A stretch of 64,000 bases of DNA from Symsagittifera roscoffensis. Its lineage: Eukaryota > Xenacoelomorpha > Acoela > Convolutidae. Positions 1 to 11,388 of the stretch are shown here, piece by piece. Under the pieces are notes generated by a model. That model saw nothing but the letters and a program-made list of their open reading frames with translations, searched no databases and was not told where the DNA came from. Position numbers and translations under genes: made by a program. The stretch lies in the NCBI RefSeq assembly GCF_963678635.1, contig NC_087062.1, positions 31,334,833 through 31,398,832 of the forward strand, given 5' to 3'. Each line of letters opens with the position of its first letter. The first letter of the stretch is position 1.

Positions 1-3000
1 ATATTACGACTCGAACCAACGGACGTAAAAAGACTCAACGCGTTCTGAGGTAGATTTGGCTCCCAATTGTTGAACGTCGTCCCGTGCAAAAGTTTAAGGC
101 TAAAACTGTCGAACCAACTACTCGGAATTGCGATAGGACTTCGATTAGGCTGAAAAATATGCCAATGGCATAAATGCGTGTGCGGAAAACACGTTACCGA
201 CATTAACGTTGCCTCAAAAGTGCAGGGCATTCAATTGCCCTTATAAAGCAGAGTTTATCTTCTACTCACACTCCGTCTGTTTTAGAACCACGACACCTCT
301 ACAGGACCCATCAGAAGCGACCAGACTGTTTGACGCTCGATCCATGGGCTGTTGGTAAGCAGCTCTTGTGGGATGTAACGGTAGTAAACTCCTTTGCTCC
401 TTGTCGGATTAATTCCTGTCTGTTTGTAACCCTGGTACGGCTGTCGCTGAAGCAGAAGAGCGAAAGAATGACAAGTATAAAGATCTTGTAGATGATGGAT
501 ATCTTTTTCAACCGCTAGCTTTTGAGTTTCAGGGCGCGGCCGCCCCCAGCTCAAATTTATTGAGCAAGCTTTGAAAGAACCTAAGCATATGCACTGAGGA
601 ACCCAGAGCAGGCAGCTTTTTAAAATAGAGAATCTCCCTGGCAATACAGATTGCGAACGCCGCTTGCGTACTCGGAACAATAAATGAGAAAATAACTTTC
701 GACGAAATTTAATATTTGTAACACTTGTATATTATATTTTCTCGTGTCGAGTTGCGTGTTCTTATTGAAGAAACGTAACCCGTATCGATTTCAATTGAAA
801 AAGACTTCAATACTTGTCTTCTTCCATCATTATCACTTCCATATCTAGAAATTTCCAAGAATTTTGACTGGAATACGTGAAGAAGGGACTCCTGACTGTA
901 ACCTCGGTTACTATGATACTTTTGACCTTCGGATGCTTTAAATATTGGATTTTTTTATTCAATTTTTAATAAATTGTGCTAAAATAGTGTTTAAAAATCT
1001 TTCATTATCAAAATTTTAATTTTAGCAGGTCATAGGAATTCAGTATAATTAAAAAATTGAGGGATAATTTCTGGTTTCGTTGATCATGAAATTCGAAATA
1101 AATCTTAAGTTACAAGAAATCTTCGAACAGTGGACTTTATTTTTGACTTTGAGAAATCAATTGGGGTAAACAACTGTTTTGTAGACTTTTTTGTCCTCTG
1201 TTCTCTAGACAGTTTTTTTTGTTCTCTATTTTGTGAACGTTTTGTATGTCCTAACTTTTATAGACTTTTTTTTCTGTTCTCCAATGCCATTAAAGTCAAT
1301 CCGAATTGAGCTCAAAGAAGTCAGAACAGTGAAAGCTTGTGACAAATTGAAGTTCTTTCGAAGGCATAACTTTTTACTGCAAAAAAATAAGGAGCAGCTG
1401 TTTCTGCACGGAAAAAACACAAAGGCTCTTTCGATTGAACGCTTTAACTCAGATTTGATTAATTAATTCTTAAAAAAAGTCGAAGAAAGGTCATACGTTT
1501 TAAAACCTGATTTTTTGAAATCCGTATTTTTTTAAGCCAAAAGCAGGTCGCGACTGATTAAATAGAAAACACTCCCTTAAGCGCAAAAAAATTAGTTCAG
1601 CCGCAATCTGTTGTGTTTTGAATTCAAATTTTTAGATTTGGGAGGGTGGTTGTCGAGAGAAGTCAAATGTTTGAGAAAAAGGGTCGAAAAAATTCATTGG
1701 TGAAAAAAACTGAGAAAATTTACCTAGCTTTTTTGTGCAGGTACGGTTTTAAATCCATCATATCAGAATATTTAGACCCTGTCAAACAAAAATGTTAGAG
1801 AAAACTTGAGAGATATTAAAACTTTGTATCAGATTTGGCAACTAGTTATTGAGAAAAATCAAAACTTTCACAAAACAAATCAACAGTTTGAAGTTAGCGG
1901 AAAACTTTTTTTGTGCGTAGAAACACCTGATCGTAACCGCTGATACAGAAATAATGACACAGCTTGTTTTTTCGATTGAACTATTTTTTCAATAAAACAG
2001 GATAGATTGGGAGGATAGTTTTCGAGAAAAGTCAAACAATTTTTGACTTTCAAACTGTAAAAAATTCAAAAATTGACTTTTCCAAGGACTTTGAATTCGT
2101 GTGTCAAAATTTTTTTCGTATTCGATTGTGCAGGAGAGTTTCACACAATCTGTAAATTCAGCAGAACACAAAATATTCGAGTTGCAAGAAGTAAGGCTCG
2201 AGAAAAGTCAAAAGCTTACAAAACGGGCAAAAAAGTCGAATTTTTGTACCAGATTTTTCTGTGTAAAACTTTTTGGGTGTGAACGCCTGATCCGGGAGGC
2301 ATCCTACAACTCGTTTCTTGGTCTGAATCAGAAAATCTTTTATTTGGAACAGTATATTTTGAGTGAAGAACTACAAAATAGAAAAGTTAAATATTTGGAC
2401 TTCCTTATCTCGATAGTACCCAAAGTGAGGGTTGTTTTGAGAAACAAAAAGGGACAAAATCCGTCATCAGATGTTTTTGAAGATTTTAGGCAGTAAGGAA
2501 AATTAAAAGAGACAAGAGGATCATGCAGGCACACTGAAGAGTAAGCGTTCTTTCCGTCGAAACACTTTTTCGAAAATCGGTAAAACAAATTTTAAGTTTC
2601 AAAGCCTCGCTTCTGAAAAAAATAAAACCAATCCCATAAAATTTTGGAATAACTGATTTTTTTTGCAAAAAAAAATTAGGCAAACAAGTCGAGCAAGGCA
2701 TTTGAGTTTTAAATTAGCAAGGAAACAAATGTTAGGAAGCAGGAAGCAAGTCAACAGTTTCTTGAGCAGACACCAGTTGATCCAAAAAAGCGTATCGATA
2801 AAAAATTTTTACGTATTTCAAGTTAACCGCAACAATCTAAGCCAGTAAGACCATGAACTTACCCAAAATCCTTGGTTTCTTGAGAATATGCAGTCTATTG
2901 TCGCTGAATTACTAGAGTCATCTAGAGTATCTGGCTGTGGACGTATTCTGCCAGAGGATATTAATCGATAAAGCGTTCTCGGTTCTAAAGTGAGTGTACG

Positions 3001-5120
3001 CTTGGCGCGTATGTCTCGCCACTCGCACAACTAGAGGAAAAACTGTGGGAAGTGTTATTCTAACGAAAGTGGACTACCTGAGCAAAATTTGAGGAAGAGG
3101 ATTCTTGGACTATAAGAAGATAAATACCAGCAATTTCCAGAGGCAAAGCACGTGTGGAAAAATCAAAGAAGATGCTACATCTGTGAATAAAATTGATTCG
3201 GTTCATGTACACACGACAATATTTGAGACTGTCTGAGGCGTCTGTGGATGGAAATATCCGAAGCATCTCTCTGACTTACGGGGACTATTGCTGTCCTTGT
3301 ACTGCTCAAACTTTCTGGTATCCCGAAAAAAAAAGAAACTGTGCTTGATCTAGGTTGTGGCGGAGATCAAGTCTATTGAATTTTCAGATCACCAGGAAAA
3401 CGTCCACTGTTTTTGCTGTGAGCTCCTTGTTAGCATTACGATGGATTGAGGAGAATGTCTTGAGATATCGAGATTCTAAGTCGCCCTCAGTGGAACTCAT
3501 ACTCGCTATTGACAGCAGCCTGAAACTAGTGTTGTTTGAGGCCATACCTACGGAGGTGAAGCGTGTCTTGAAATCATAAGATTTTTCAGGCGGTTCCGAA
3601 CGACGCGGATTTCTGCATTGTGCATATTAGTTTAAGCTACTGTTCTTCAGTCCAGAATGATATGGACGGAAAAAATTTGGCCTTGTATCTGAAGATAACA
3701 CAACGGGCCGCCATTCGATTTTGAAAGAAGGTTTAGCGAAGTTGATTTGAAATAGTCTAAACAAATTACTGAACAAAAGATAGATATCCAGGACTAGCAC
3801 ATCGAAGGTTGACAAAAATAACTAGGTCTAGTGGTACTTTCGGCAAGTTCTCAAGGCTAGAGACGGAAAAAGGTGCTTGAACTTGAGTGTGACATCAGAT
3901 TGAAAATCATGAGGAAACAAACTATTCGTATAACAATTTTTATTTTTCGAAAGTGTTTTTTTTTGTTTATAGTATTATAATTTCAAATTGCATGAAAAAC
4001 ATCTGAATGCACCGATTGAAGTAAAATTGAAAAATTCAGAAGTTAGATTCATCTTCAGGTAGTACTGAATGTCGTTGCTGATTTTTTTTTGGAAAGACAT
4101 CTTTATACAGCTGCGATTTTTGCGAAGTAGATAAAATTTTCAGTTGCAGCAAACTTCTGTAAATGACTACTGGCACCTTTCAACAATTTTTTTGATTTTT
4201 TGGATGCTTTTTAACGACATACTAGGCAATAGGCGATTGCAAGATCAATGCCGAGTCCGGGGAGGATCTGCGAGTCGGTCATATCAAAGAAATTTGTTTT
4301 TGGTTCGAACTGAATTTAATAATTGGTTCGAATTGACCCTGTAATGCTCACGTTTCTCACAGCAAATGACAAAAAAATCACAAATCAGAAAAACCGGGTT
4401 GATTGGTGCAGGAAATTGAATGTGAGTTAAATTGCTATTTGCAATTTTTCAAATTATTTTTACCTGATTATAGTTGTCTTGTTCTGAATTGAGAATTCAA
4501 GGACGGGGTACGATGTTCCAGAGAGAAAATCGAAGTTTTTCAGTTTAAGTAAACTACTATTTGGATAAACTGGGGTAACCAACCTTTCGGTTCAAAAGTT
4601 CAAGAGTGTTTCAAAAATTCTACATTATTATCTTTATAAACTTTTTGAACCTTATTTGAAATATTTGATTGTATCCCTAGAGTTTAGCACAATTTTTTTT
4701 GTGTACATGCTGTTAGCTTTCCATGTTAGCTTATTTAGTGCAATTCATTTCACTGTGTTGATCTAAGGAGAGTTTTAAGTTGATTTATCTGAAATGGATC
4801 AAATGTACAGTGTCCAACAAAACCTAACAATTACTTGAAATACCAAGACTGTCCTTTTAATGGCCTTTGCGTGTTTCCCGTACTCTGAGATTTAACCCTG
4901 GTGGCGCACCTATATAAACCTAACTGTGGTGGATTTTTTAGTGGCAGCCTTCAAAGTGTAATGATCGTTGTTTGAAGTTCCATGTCTTAAGGAAAACACG
5001 AATTGGCTCTGACTGAGTGACGTATGAAAACACAAAAGATAGTGTCTCTGACCCTTGAGCGTATGGTTATAGAGCCTGTATTTCTTGAAAATCATATGTG
5101 ATTTGAGTGAATGAGTTACA
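1..5120. other. Gene-free stretch with degenerate repeats
   Basis: I recognise no gene here. The short open frames lack family motifs, and several begin at non-ATG codons. Between about 1480 and 2830 loosely similar blocks recur. Phrases such as gagaaaagtcaaa, a 'tttgtacCAGATTT' block and 'cacctgatc' return at intervals of a few hundred bases, which suggests an old, decayed tandem repeat. Around 3330 a short frame encodes ETVLDLGCGG, which looks like the SAM-binding motif I of a methyltransferase, but the frame closes within a few codons and no other methyltransferase motif follows, so I do not call it. Confidence 0.5.
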
Positions 5121-5132
5121 TAGTGTTATTAC

Positions 5133-6164
5133 GATGCCCCATATGACAAAATTAAACAATGGGCCAACCATTTCGAACAACTACTAAACCGGCCAACAAA
5201 AAATCTAGCGACCCCTCAAATTCGCAGCCAAGCCCTCTCACAAATCAACACTGATACACCCAGTTTGGACGAAATCTCGCTCGCAATAAGAAAATTGAAG
5301 ACAAACAAAGCAGCAGGAAATGATAATATCCCCCCGGAACTTTTTATTCATGGCCAACATGAACTTCTTCCCCACTTGCAACGCCTTCTCTCACTTATTT
5401 GGAAAGAGGAGAAGATTCCAAATGACTGGAAGACAGCAGTCATAGTCCCCACCCACAAAAAAGACGACAAAGCCAAATGCTCAAACTATCGTGGCATCTC
5501 ACTCTTGAATATCGCTTTCAAGATCTTAGAGGCGATCCTTAAAAACAGGCTCGAACCAGCCTATGATACAGTTGCTAGAGACAACCAGGCTGGCTTCAAA
5601 AAGAAGCGCGGATTTCGCGATCAAATATTTGCAATCAGACAAATAGTAGAACAAAGACACGAATACAATAGACAGACTGTTCTCGTATTTATTGACTTTA
5701 AAGCTGCGTTTGACAGCGTCAACCGCGAGACAATCTGGTGCATCCTCGAGAGTCACGGCCTCCCATCCAAAATCCTCCAAATCCTAAGAGCCATGTACAC
5801 AGAAACGTTTAGTACAGTCAGGGTTTACAACTCACTATCTAACCCATTTGCCATTGTCTCAGGGGTCAGACAAGGTTCGATACTTGCACCATTCTTGTTC
5901 AACCTTGTAATCGACTGGGCATTGCTCGAAGCAACGGAAAACCAACCCCTTGGCATCGCCCTTGACGATATGGTAATTACAGATCTAGACTTCGCTGATG
6001 ATATCTGTTTACTTGAAGACAATATCAAAGTTGCACAGACACTTCTTGATCTAGTCACTCGCGCCGCTGCAAAAGGCGGTCTTGAAATAAACACATCTAA
6101 AACGAAATTCTGCTCTGCTTATCCTGGAGACCAAATGACCTGCAATGACGCCCCCCATCGATAG
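5133..6164 (+). pseudogene. LINE reverse transcriptase, N-terminal part
   Basis: Reverse transcriptase of the LINE, which copies element RNA at the target site. Visible motifs in order are a KAAGNDNIPPELF block, the NYRGISLLN motif, QAGFKKKRGFRDQIFA, the catalytic FIDFKAAFDSV block with its first aspartate, GVRQGSILAPFLFN, and the FADD box with the catalytic aspartate pair. The frame then closes at TAG 6162-6164 after a run of six C near 6150. The next frame (+1) resumes at once with the normal continuation. A one-base slip in the C run is therefore the likely cause, either a real mutation or a sequencing error. All catalytic aspartates I can see are present. Confidence 0.88.
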
Positions 6165-6759
6165 GGTGAATACTTTCACCTATCTAGGCAGCAACCTGCA
6201 ATTCGATGGTGACGTGTCACACGAAATCCAGATCCGCCTCGGAAAAGCAACAGGACGCTTCAAACAATTAGACAAGCTCTGGAAACAAAGATCAGTCCCG
6301 ACCAGAATCAAATCGAAAGTATACAAAGCATGTGTCGAAAGCGTGCTCCTGTATGGATGTGAATCCTGGCCAGTCAAGGCATCCGATACTCAACGCCTCG
6401 ACTCCTTCAACTGCAGATGCATGAGAAACCTTGGTGCTCCGACAGACACCATGAGTTCCACCGTACAACTAAGACGCCTCAAATGGCTAGGGCACACCCT
6501 ACGCATGGAACCCAACATGATACCCAACGCATGCCTGGAATTTGAGAAAGCCGACAACTGGAAGAGACCCCCCGGTGGAGTAAAGAACTCGTGGAGACGG
6601 TTAGTGAAGAAGGAACTCCGCCCATTCTTGAAACCCCAAAAAATGACCCACAAGAACTGGGAGGCAAGCTGGTTCGATTTGGCCAAAGATACTGCACTGA
6701 ACAGGCCGCAGTGGAAAGCAATTGTGAGAGATATACATATGGCGGGCAATGGGCAGTAA
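6145..6759 (+). pseudogene. LINE reverse transcriptase, C-terminal part
   Basis: Continuation of the LINE polyprotein in the +1 frame. It starts with the thumb motif FTYLGSNL, then the IRLGKATGRF helix, a KVYKACVESVLLYGCESW block and RRLKWLGHTLRM. It ends in a Trp-rich tail containing a PPGGVKNSW block. This YLGS / LLYGCESW / WLGH series is characteristic of RTE-like and related LINEs. It overlaps the upstream frame by 20 bases and belongs to the same ancestral protein. The ORF ends at TAA 6757-6759, directly before the short repeat-type 3' end. Confidence 0.87.
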
Positions 6760-6796
6760 TGCTCGAAAACGCCCTACGACGACGACGACGAGCAAC

Positions 6797-7917
6797 TTGA
6801 ATTCGGTAAGATGGTATTCCTCTTACTTTCAGAATTGCTCTCAGCTTAAAATATTCGAGTTCTTGAGTAGTGCATCTGGTTTCATTTTTATAGGGAAAAA
6901 AGCTTCCAGCTTGATCTCTGTTCAGGGTAGTCATTCAAGGCTCTAGACTCTCATAGTTGATTGTTCATTTTTTAAGCAATTTTCTCATCATCCCCATGTC
7001 TTTCTTTTTATATTCTTCTCTCTCTCTCTCTCTCTCTCTCTTTGTCAGTCTCTTCTATGTTTCCCAGCTGTGAAATTTTATCCTCTGGCGTTTTTGCCGC
7101 AATAGAATAATTATCAATTTTTTTTGTTGTTGTTGTGCCTTATCTCCCTCTTCAACTCTTCTCTATCCTCTTCGCCATACTGGACTTTCTTCTATCAGAT
7201 CTATCTAACCCATCAAGCCCGTCAAATTTTCGTCCTATGATGTCCGGAAGGTTCGGCAGTTGTGACATTTCTAGCGTCTTGATTCTATTTTTCTCTTGTG
7301 TTCTCAGTTTCCGGTGCCGTTGTTTCCGGTCTGTCGTTTTTGTCGACATCAAAAATTTTTTCGTTATACAATTTTGCCGTCGCTCATTCTTTTTCTTTAG
7401 ATCTCATGCCGACCATTGTCGTTAATTTTGCTTTCTAAAAATGATGATTTCCTAATTGGGAGTCATCTTTGATTGTCTCAGTAGCATTCCTGTTTTTGCC
7501 AGTATCATTGCCAACCGGTGATAATCCTCGAGTCTTCATGTTTACTGAAATTTTTTTTATTCTGAGTTATGGTATATAGATGGCGGTAAAGTCTCTGACT
7601 GTCTCAAGGGACGGTTTTGCTTTTAAACCAACTTGCTCATCTCAATTAAAAAGAATATTCTGTTTTTATTTGTTTACCCGAAACGCTATCTTCAAACTTC
7701 TCTTTAATGCTCTACTTACTCCCCTTTCGTTTTTTATTTTCCCCTAGTTTAAGTTGTCCTTTCTGTACAGTTTTTTAAGTTTGATCTACATGTTGATCTA
7801 TCTACAACCTAAATCTCTGCTTGAACTGTTTTTTAGAAGAAATGTATCGATTGGTTGGTTCTCTGTTAGAATAATATTAACAGGATCGTTAATTACGTCG
7901 ATCAAACCTCCCAAACT
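6797..7917. other. Gene-free stretch with a CT microsatellite
   Basis: No coding region is supported. A CT dinucleotide run lies at about 7012-7042. The rest is T-rich, low-complexity sequence. Confidence 0.5.
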
Positions 7918-8290
7918 TTTTCGAACTTCCCAAGTCTCCAGGTAAAAAATTTTGGTAAGTATTTGAAACCAAAATTTTTCGGCAGTTGTTTCAAATTCCA
8001 TAGGCTCAAGAAAAATACCTTTGGCAGTTGATTGATAATATCAAGGCTAAAAATTTTACCTTTGGCATTTGTTTGAACTTCCCAAGTTTCAAGGTAAAAT
8101 TTTTTTTGCAGTTGTTTGAACTTCCTAGGACCAAAACGATGGGGAGCGTTGAAATTCTTAGGAGCAAAACCCCTTGGGCAGTTGCTTGAACATCGCAAGA
8201 CTCAAGAAAAATAATTTTGGGCATTTGTTTGAACTTTCCAAGTCTCAAGTAAAAGATGTTGGGCGATTATTTGAAATTCAAAAGACTCAA
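7918..8290. repeat. Degenerate tandem repeat, about 50-57 bp unit
   Basis: A phrase close to GGCAGTTGTTTGAACTTCC is followed each time by 'aag(t/a)ctcaaggtaaaa' and a T-rich spacer. It recurs about seven times with unequal spacing and much divergence. The best members lie near 8060-8100, 8110-8130 and 8220-8250. Short minus-strand open frames here only reflect the repeat and are not genes. Confidence 0.7.
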
Positions 8291-9660
8291 GTTATATCTT
8301 TTTTTAAATTTGCTATCTGGTAGTGATTGCTCTCTGGTAGCGATCTTTTTCAGTCGGTTGGTATGTTAATAAGTTAAGAAAGTAAATTTGTGAAACTAAA
8401 ATACGGGGAGGAAGACCGTCTACATAAAATTGAAGTTTTTGTTTATTTTTTTGGAACGCGAGTGTCGTGGGGTTGTTGTGGATATAAAAAAGATATCATA
8501 AAGAATTATAAAAAATTATAAAGCTTAAAATCCTATGCGAACAACCAATCCTCTTCGCTCAAGCTATATTAGTTTGTTCTCCGATGATCTCTGGCGCTTT
8601 TACTTCTGTTTTCGACGATTAAAAAGATGATACCGTTTGATAGTATGAAGCCAGAATTTCTGCTCAATTAGAAACTTTCTTAGACGCGATGGCTAAAATG
8701 CCCTTCAAAAGAAACCCCGTTGCACTTGTTTCCAAGCCCTGCTCAAAAATTTTTGCTCATGACAAAAGTGTGGCGGGAATCATTACTTGTCTTTTTTTTA
8801 CACTTATCGTCCTTTGCAAAAAGTACGCAATTAACAATACCTGTCTTCTTGCGATGCACTCAGTAGTTTGTTGAATTCTCAATGTGTCCATATCTATTAA
8901 ACTCCTAATACTACCAAGTTGGCAGCATCCTCAGTCAAACTTCCCAGTTGTTATTTGAACTCCAAGGCTATCTGAAGATCCAACAAAGATACTTAAATCG
9001 GGCACCCGAATAATTTGATTACCATGATTGAAACAATCAGGTGAATACAAACTTCAGAAAGTTTAGTTTAATCGGAGCGTTCGATCCAACCAGTCTGACA
9101 TCAAACGATACTGTAATTCGTTTTTTAACGTTTTTACAGTTTCTGAGTCTTAAGCCTTTCATTTTTTTGTAAGCTCTCCAAAATTGGTTAGCTAGACCTC
9201 GTATTCAAAATCGGACCCAAAAAAAACTTTTGTGCATTTTTTAAAAAGGATATCACGGTACGACCAGAAGGTGGAAACGGTACGACAAGAAGGTTCTAGT
9301 TGAAATTGAGTTACAACTCGTGGTCATCGTGTCGTAAAAACACCCAGGAGCGATAAAAAACACTAGGTAACAGTCGTTCACTCACGTCACATGTGAGGTT
9401 GAGCAAAATACTCTTTAAATATTTAACCATTTGCTCGAGGGTCAGAGACATTTTCTCTTAGCTTTGGTACTTCAATCAGTCGTTGCCAACTCGTAGTTTG
9501 CTTAGGTCGATGAACGTTAGGACTGTCAAAGCTTAAAATCTACTACCAAAACAACCCTCACTTTACATAGAAATAAGTTCGCCCGTATACATTTGTTTCA
9601 TTTCAGATGAATCAACCTAAATCTTGCCTTACCTCAAAATTGTATACTCACCTCTGGATC
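8291..9660. other. Gene-free stretch
   Basis: Apart from scattered AT-rich sequence I see nothing I can name. The short open frame at 8689-8874 has no family motif and no coding-like neighbours. Confidence 0.45.
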
Positions 9661-9664
9661 TTAC

Positions 9665-10120
9665 AAAATGATAAAAATCTTAATAGAAGTTCTAGTTCAA
9701 GTTTTTCATGACAACGTTTTTTTTTCATTTTTTTCCCTTTTTTTATTTTCCTTTTCTTTCGACTTGATTTTTGGACTATGTTATATCTATTTAATGGCCA
9801 TATCGTTTCTTTCGACGAGCGAAAGAAATTTGTATGTGCATGTCTGTGTTTTGAGGGTGAAGGGGTCTTTTTAACGTGATGGTTTTTTTTTGTTCTTCAT
9901 GGGCTTCTGCCAAGGTTTTTTGTTTTTCGGCTTTGTTACCGTTTGTAAATTTTCTTACGATGCTTATTTCACTCTCCATTTTCTTGGAATGTTTTTTTTA
10001 TTTGAAAACTAGCCTTATTTTCTGATAGATCGAGTTTTTTTTTACCTTCTTTTAATTTTTTTTTCAACGTAGCGGCCATTTTGTCTTGTATCGCAAGTGG
10101 TGCGAAGCTCTGCTTCAACT
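9665..10120 (+). repeat. Right-hand part of a Helentron-like repeat copy
   Basis: This copy matches the right half of the 29290-30305 element in the same order: 'tttcgacgagcgaaa', a 'tgttttgaggGTGA' block, 'tttcggctttgttaccg' and 'cttatt...ttcttggaatg'. It ends in ATCGCAAGT (10090-10098), followed by an imperfect terminal hairpin, GCGAAGCTCTGCTTC. The left end is missing or too decayed to see. It ends less than 100 bp before the TRIM37-like gene, so it may form part of that gene's promoter region. Confidence 0.6.
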
Positions 10121-10202
10121 CTTGTGTATCAAGTTATTCTGAGATATTTCTTGCATGCTGAAAGATAGTTTTTAGATGTTTTGAGTTGTTTTTGTGTAAT
10201 TG

Positions 10203-11237
10203 ATGGCATCATCAACAACTCTCGATTGTCCGATTTGTACTGATGTTCTTGAAGACCCTCGTGTGCTTCCCTGCGGTCACTCTTATTGCGGGCCACCCAA
10301 AAGTTGCATCGAAGTAAACACTAGTAAATGTGCCGTATGCAGCACTGAGTTCAAGGAAATGAATCTAGATGAGTTGAAACCGCTGTATGGAATCAGGGAT
10401 GCTCTAGTCGACCTATCTGCAAAAACGTCGGAGACCCCTCGCTACAAAAGTAGCTGGCCGAAATGTGATGCTCACTGTGAAAACAAAATAACCCTTTGGT
10501 GTAACGATTGTAGCCTTCAAATTTGTGTCGATTGTATCGAAGACAAACATATCAATCATACTTTCAAGAGCATCAAGCTATGGATTCGTGAACGAGCTGG
10601 AAAAATGGCCCTGTCAATCAAATATGCTGGTTTGATGTCGTTGGAATGTGAAAAAAAGATTGCCGAGGCTCATGAGCAAATTGTCCAACTAGAAAAAGAC
10701 AAGGAAACATTTGATCTGATGTCAGCCTCCGAAGACAAGATTCAAACTCTCGGGAAAGGCGAAGTCGACGTTGTTGTAGACGAGGACTTAAATTCACTAC
10801 TGTCCAATAATTGCCTAATAAATTTGAAGGCCAAAGTCAAACCCTTTAGTTTTGAAGCAGAATTTGGCGATATAATGGATATCAAAGATCGAAAACGATA
10901 TTCAAATAGCCATCGGTTGTACAAGTTTGATCTGAAAGCTGTGCTTCAACACAAACTCGATAAGGATAATAAACCGTTCCTTGGAGTTTTTCTTGATGCT
11001 GCTCCTATAGACAAAAACCTAATAACGTGGAGATTTGAATTGGAGTTTGAAGTTACCTTGCTGAATGCAGTCGAGGGTAAAAACCAATCTCAGAGGTGCA
11101 ATAAGGAAATGAACGAGAAAGAAAAAGACTGGGGTTTTGCCGATTTCATCGAATGGGGTGTTCTTATGGACCCAAATAGTGGCTGGCTTTCTAACAATCA
11201 AAAGATCCGAGTTCGGATTACAATCAATGAATTTTGA
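10203..11237 (+). CDS. TRIM37-like RING/B-box/MATH protein
   Basis: A 344-residue single-exon protein that is probably an E3 ubiquitin ligase. I start at ATG 10203 because the preceding in-frame codon is TTG. RING: C9, C12, C24, H26, C29, C35, C43, C46. B-box type 2: C88, H91, C100, C103, C108, C111, H116, H119. A helical, charged stretch (about 125-185) is likely coiled coil. The C-terminal 130 residues end in WGFADFIEWGVLMDP, a typical MATH/TRAF motif (GF-x-FI...LLDP-x-x-G-x-L), then a beta strand rich in I/V/R. RING, B-box, coiled coil and MATH in this order is the TRIM37 layout, but the human protein is much longer. One oddity: the fifth and sixth RING ligands are spaced C-x5-C instead of C-x2-C, as if three residues were inserted, so ligase activity is uncertain. 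A possible poly(A) signal, AATAAA, lies at 11346. Confidence 0.85.
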   Translation: MASSTTLDCPICTDVLEDPRVLPCGHSYCGPPKSCIEVNTSKCAVCSTEFKEMNLDELKPLYGIRDALVDLSAKTSETPRYKSSWPKCDAHCENKITLWCNDCSLQICVDCIEDKHINHTFKSIKLWIRERAGKMALSIKYAGLMSLECEKKIAEAHEQIVQLEKDKETFDLMSASEDKIQTLGKGEVDVVVDEDLNSLLSNNCLINLKAKVKPFSFEAEFGDIMDIKDRKRYSNSHRLYKFDLKAVLQHKLDKDNKPFLGVFLDAAPIDKNLITWRFELEFEVTLLNAVEGKNQSQRCNKEMNEKEKDWGFADFIEWGVLMDPNSGWLSNNQKIRVRITINEF

Positions 11238-11388
11238 CGAAGACCACATTAATAATATTACAAAGACACAATCGTACTTCTTGTTCCGACGGCTTAACTA
11301 AGTAGGAAGGAACTGGTTTAGGGTGGATTTTTCCGGCCAGTTTAAAATAAATTGAGGAAATTTTGGAGGAATCAAAGGTATCATTACC

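Larger units (their letters stand above)
5125..6796 (+). mobile_element. RTE-like non-LTR retrotransposon, 5'-truncated
   Basis: A 5'-truncated LINE copy. Only the reverse transcriptase and the C-terminal region remain; no endonuclease is present. The frame is open from the left break near 5125, upstream of the first Met-like codon, as expected of a truncated copy. The 3' untranslated part is very short, about 35 bases after the stop at 6759, and ends in a run of ACG triplets (about 6774-6792). A short 3' end with simple tandem repeats and no poly(A) is typical of RTE/BovB-type elements. The clade is an inference. I could not find a convincing target duplication at the borders. Confidence 0.85.

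Noticed and set aside
311-511. 66-codon minus-strand frame with a signal-peptide-like start (KKISIIYKIFILVILSLFCF)
   Set aside because: The first codon is TTG, not ATG, and no in-frame Met follows. There is no supporting motif or neighbour, and hydrophobic runs are common in AT-rich DNA.
3310-3390. ETVLDLGCGG, resembling methyltransferase motif I
   Set aside because: The frame closes within a few codons and no further methyltransferase motifs are found in any frame nearby. It is most likely a chance match.
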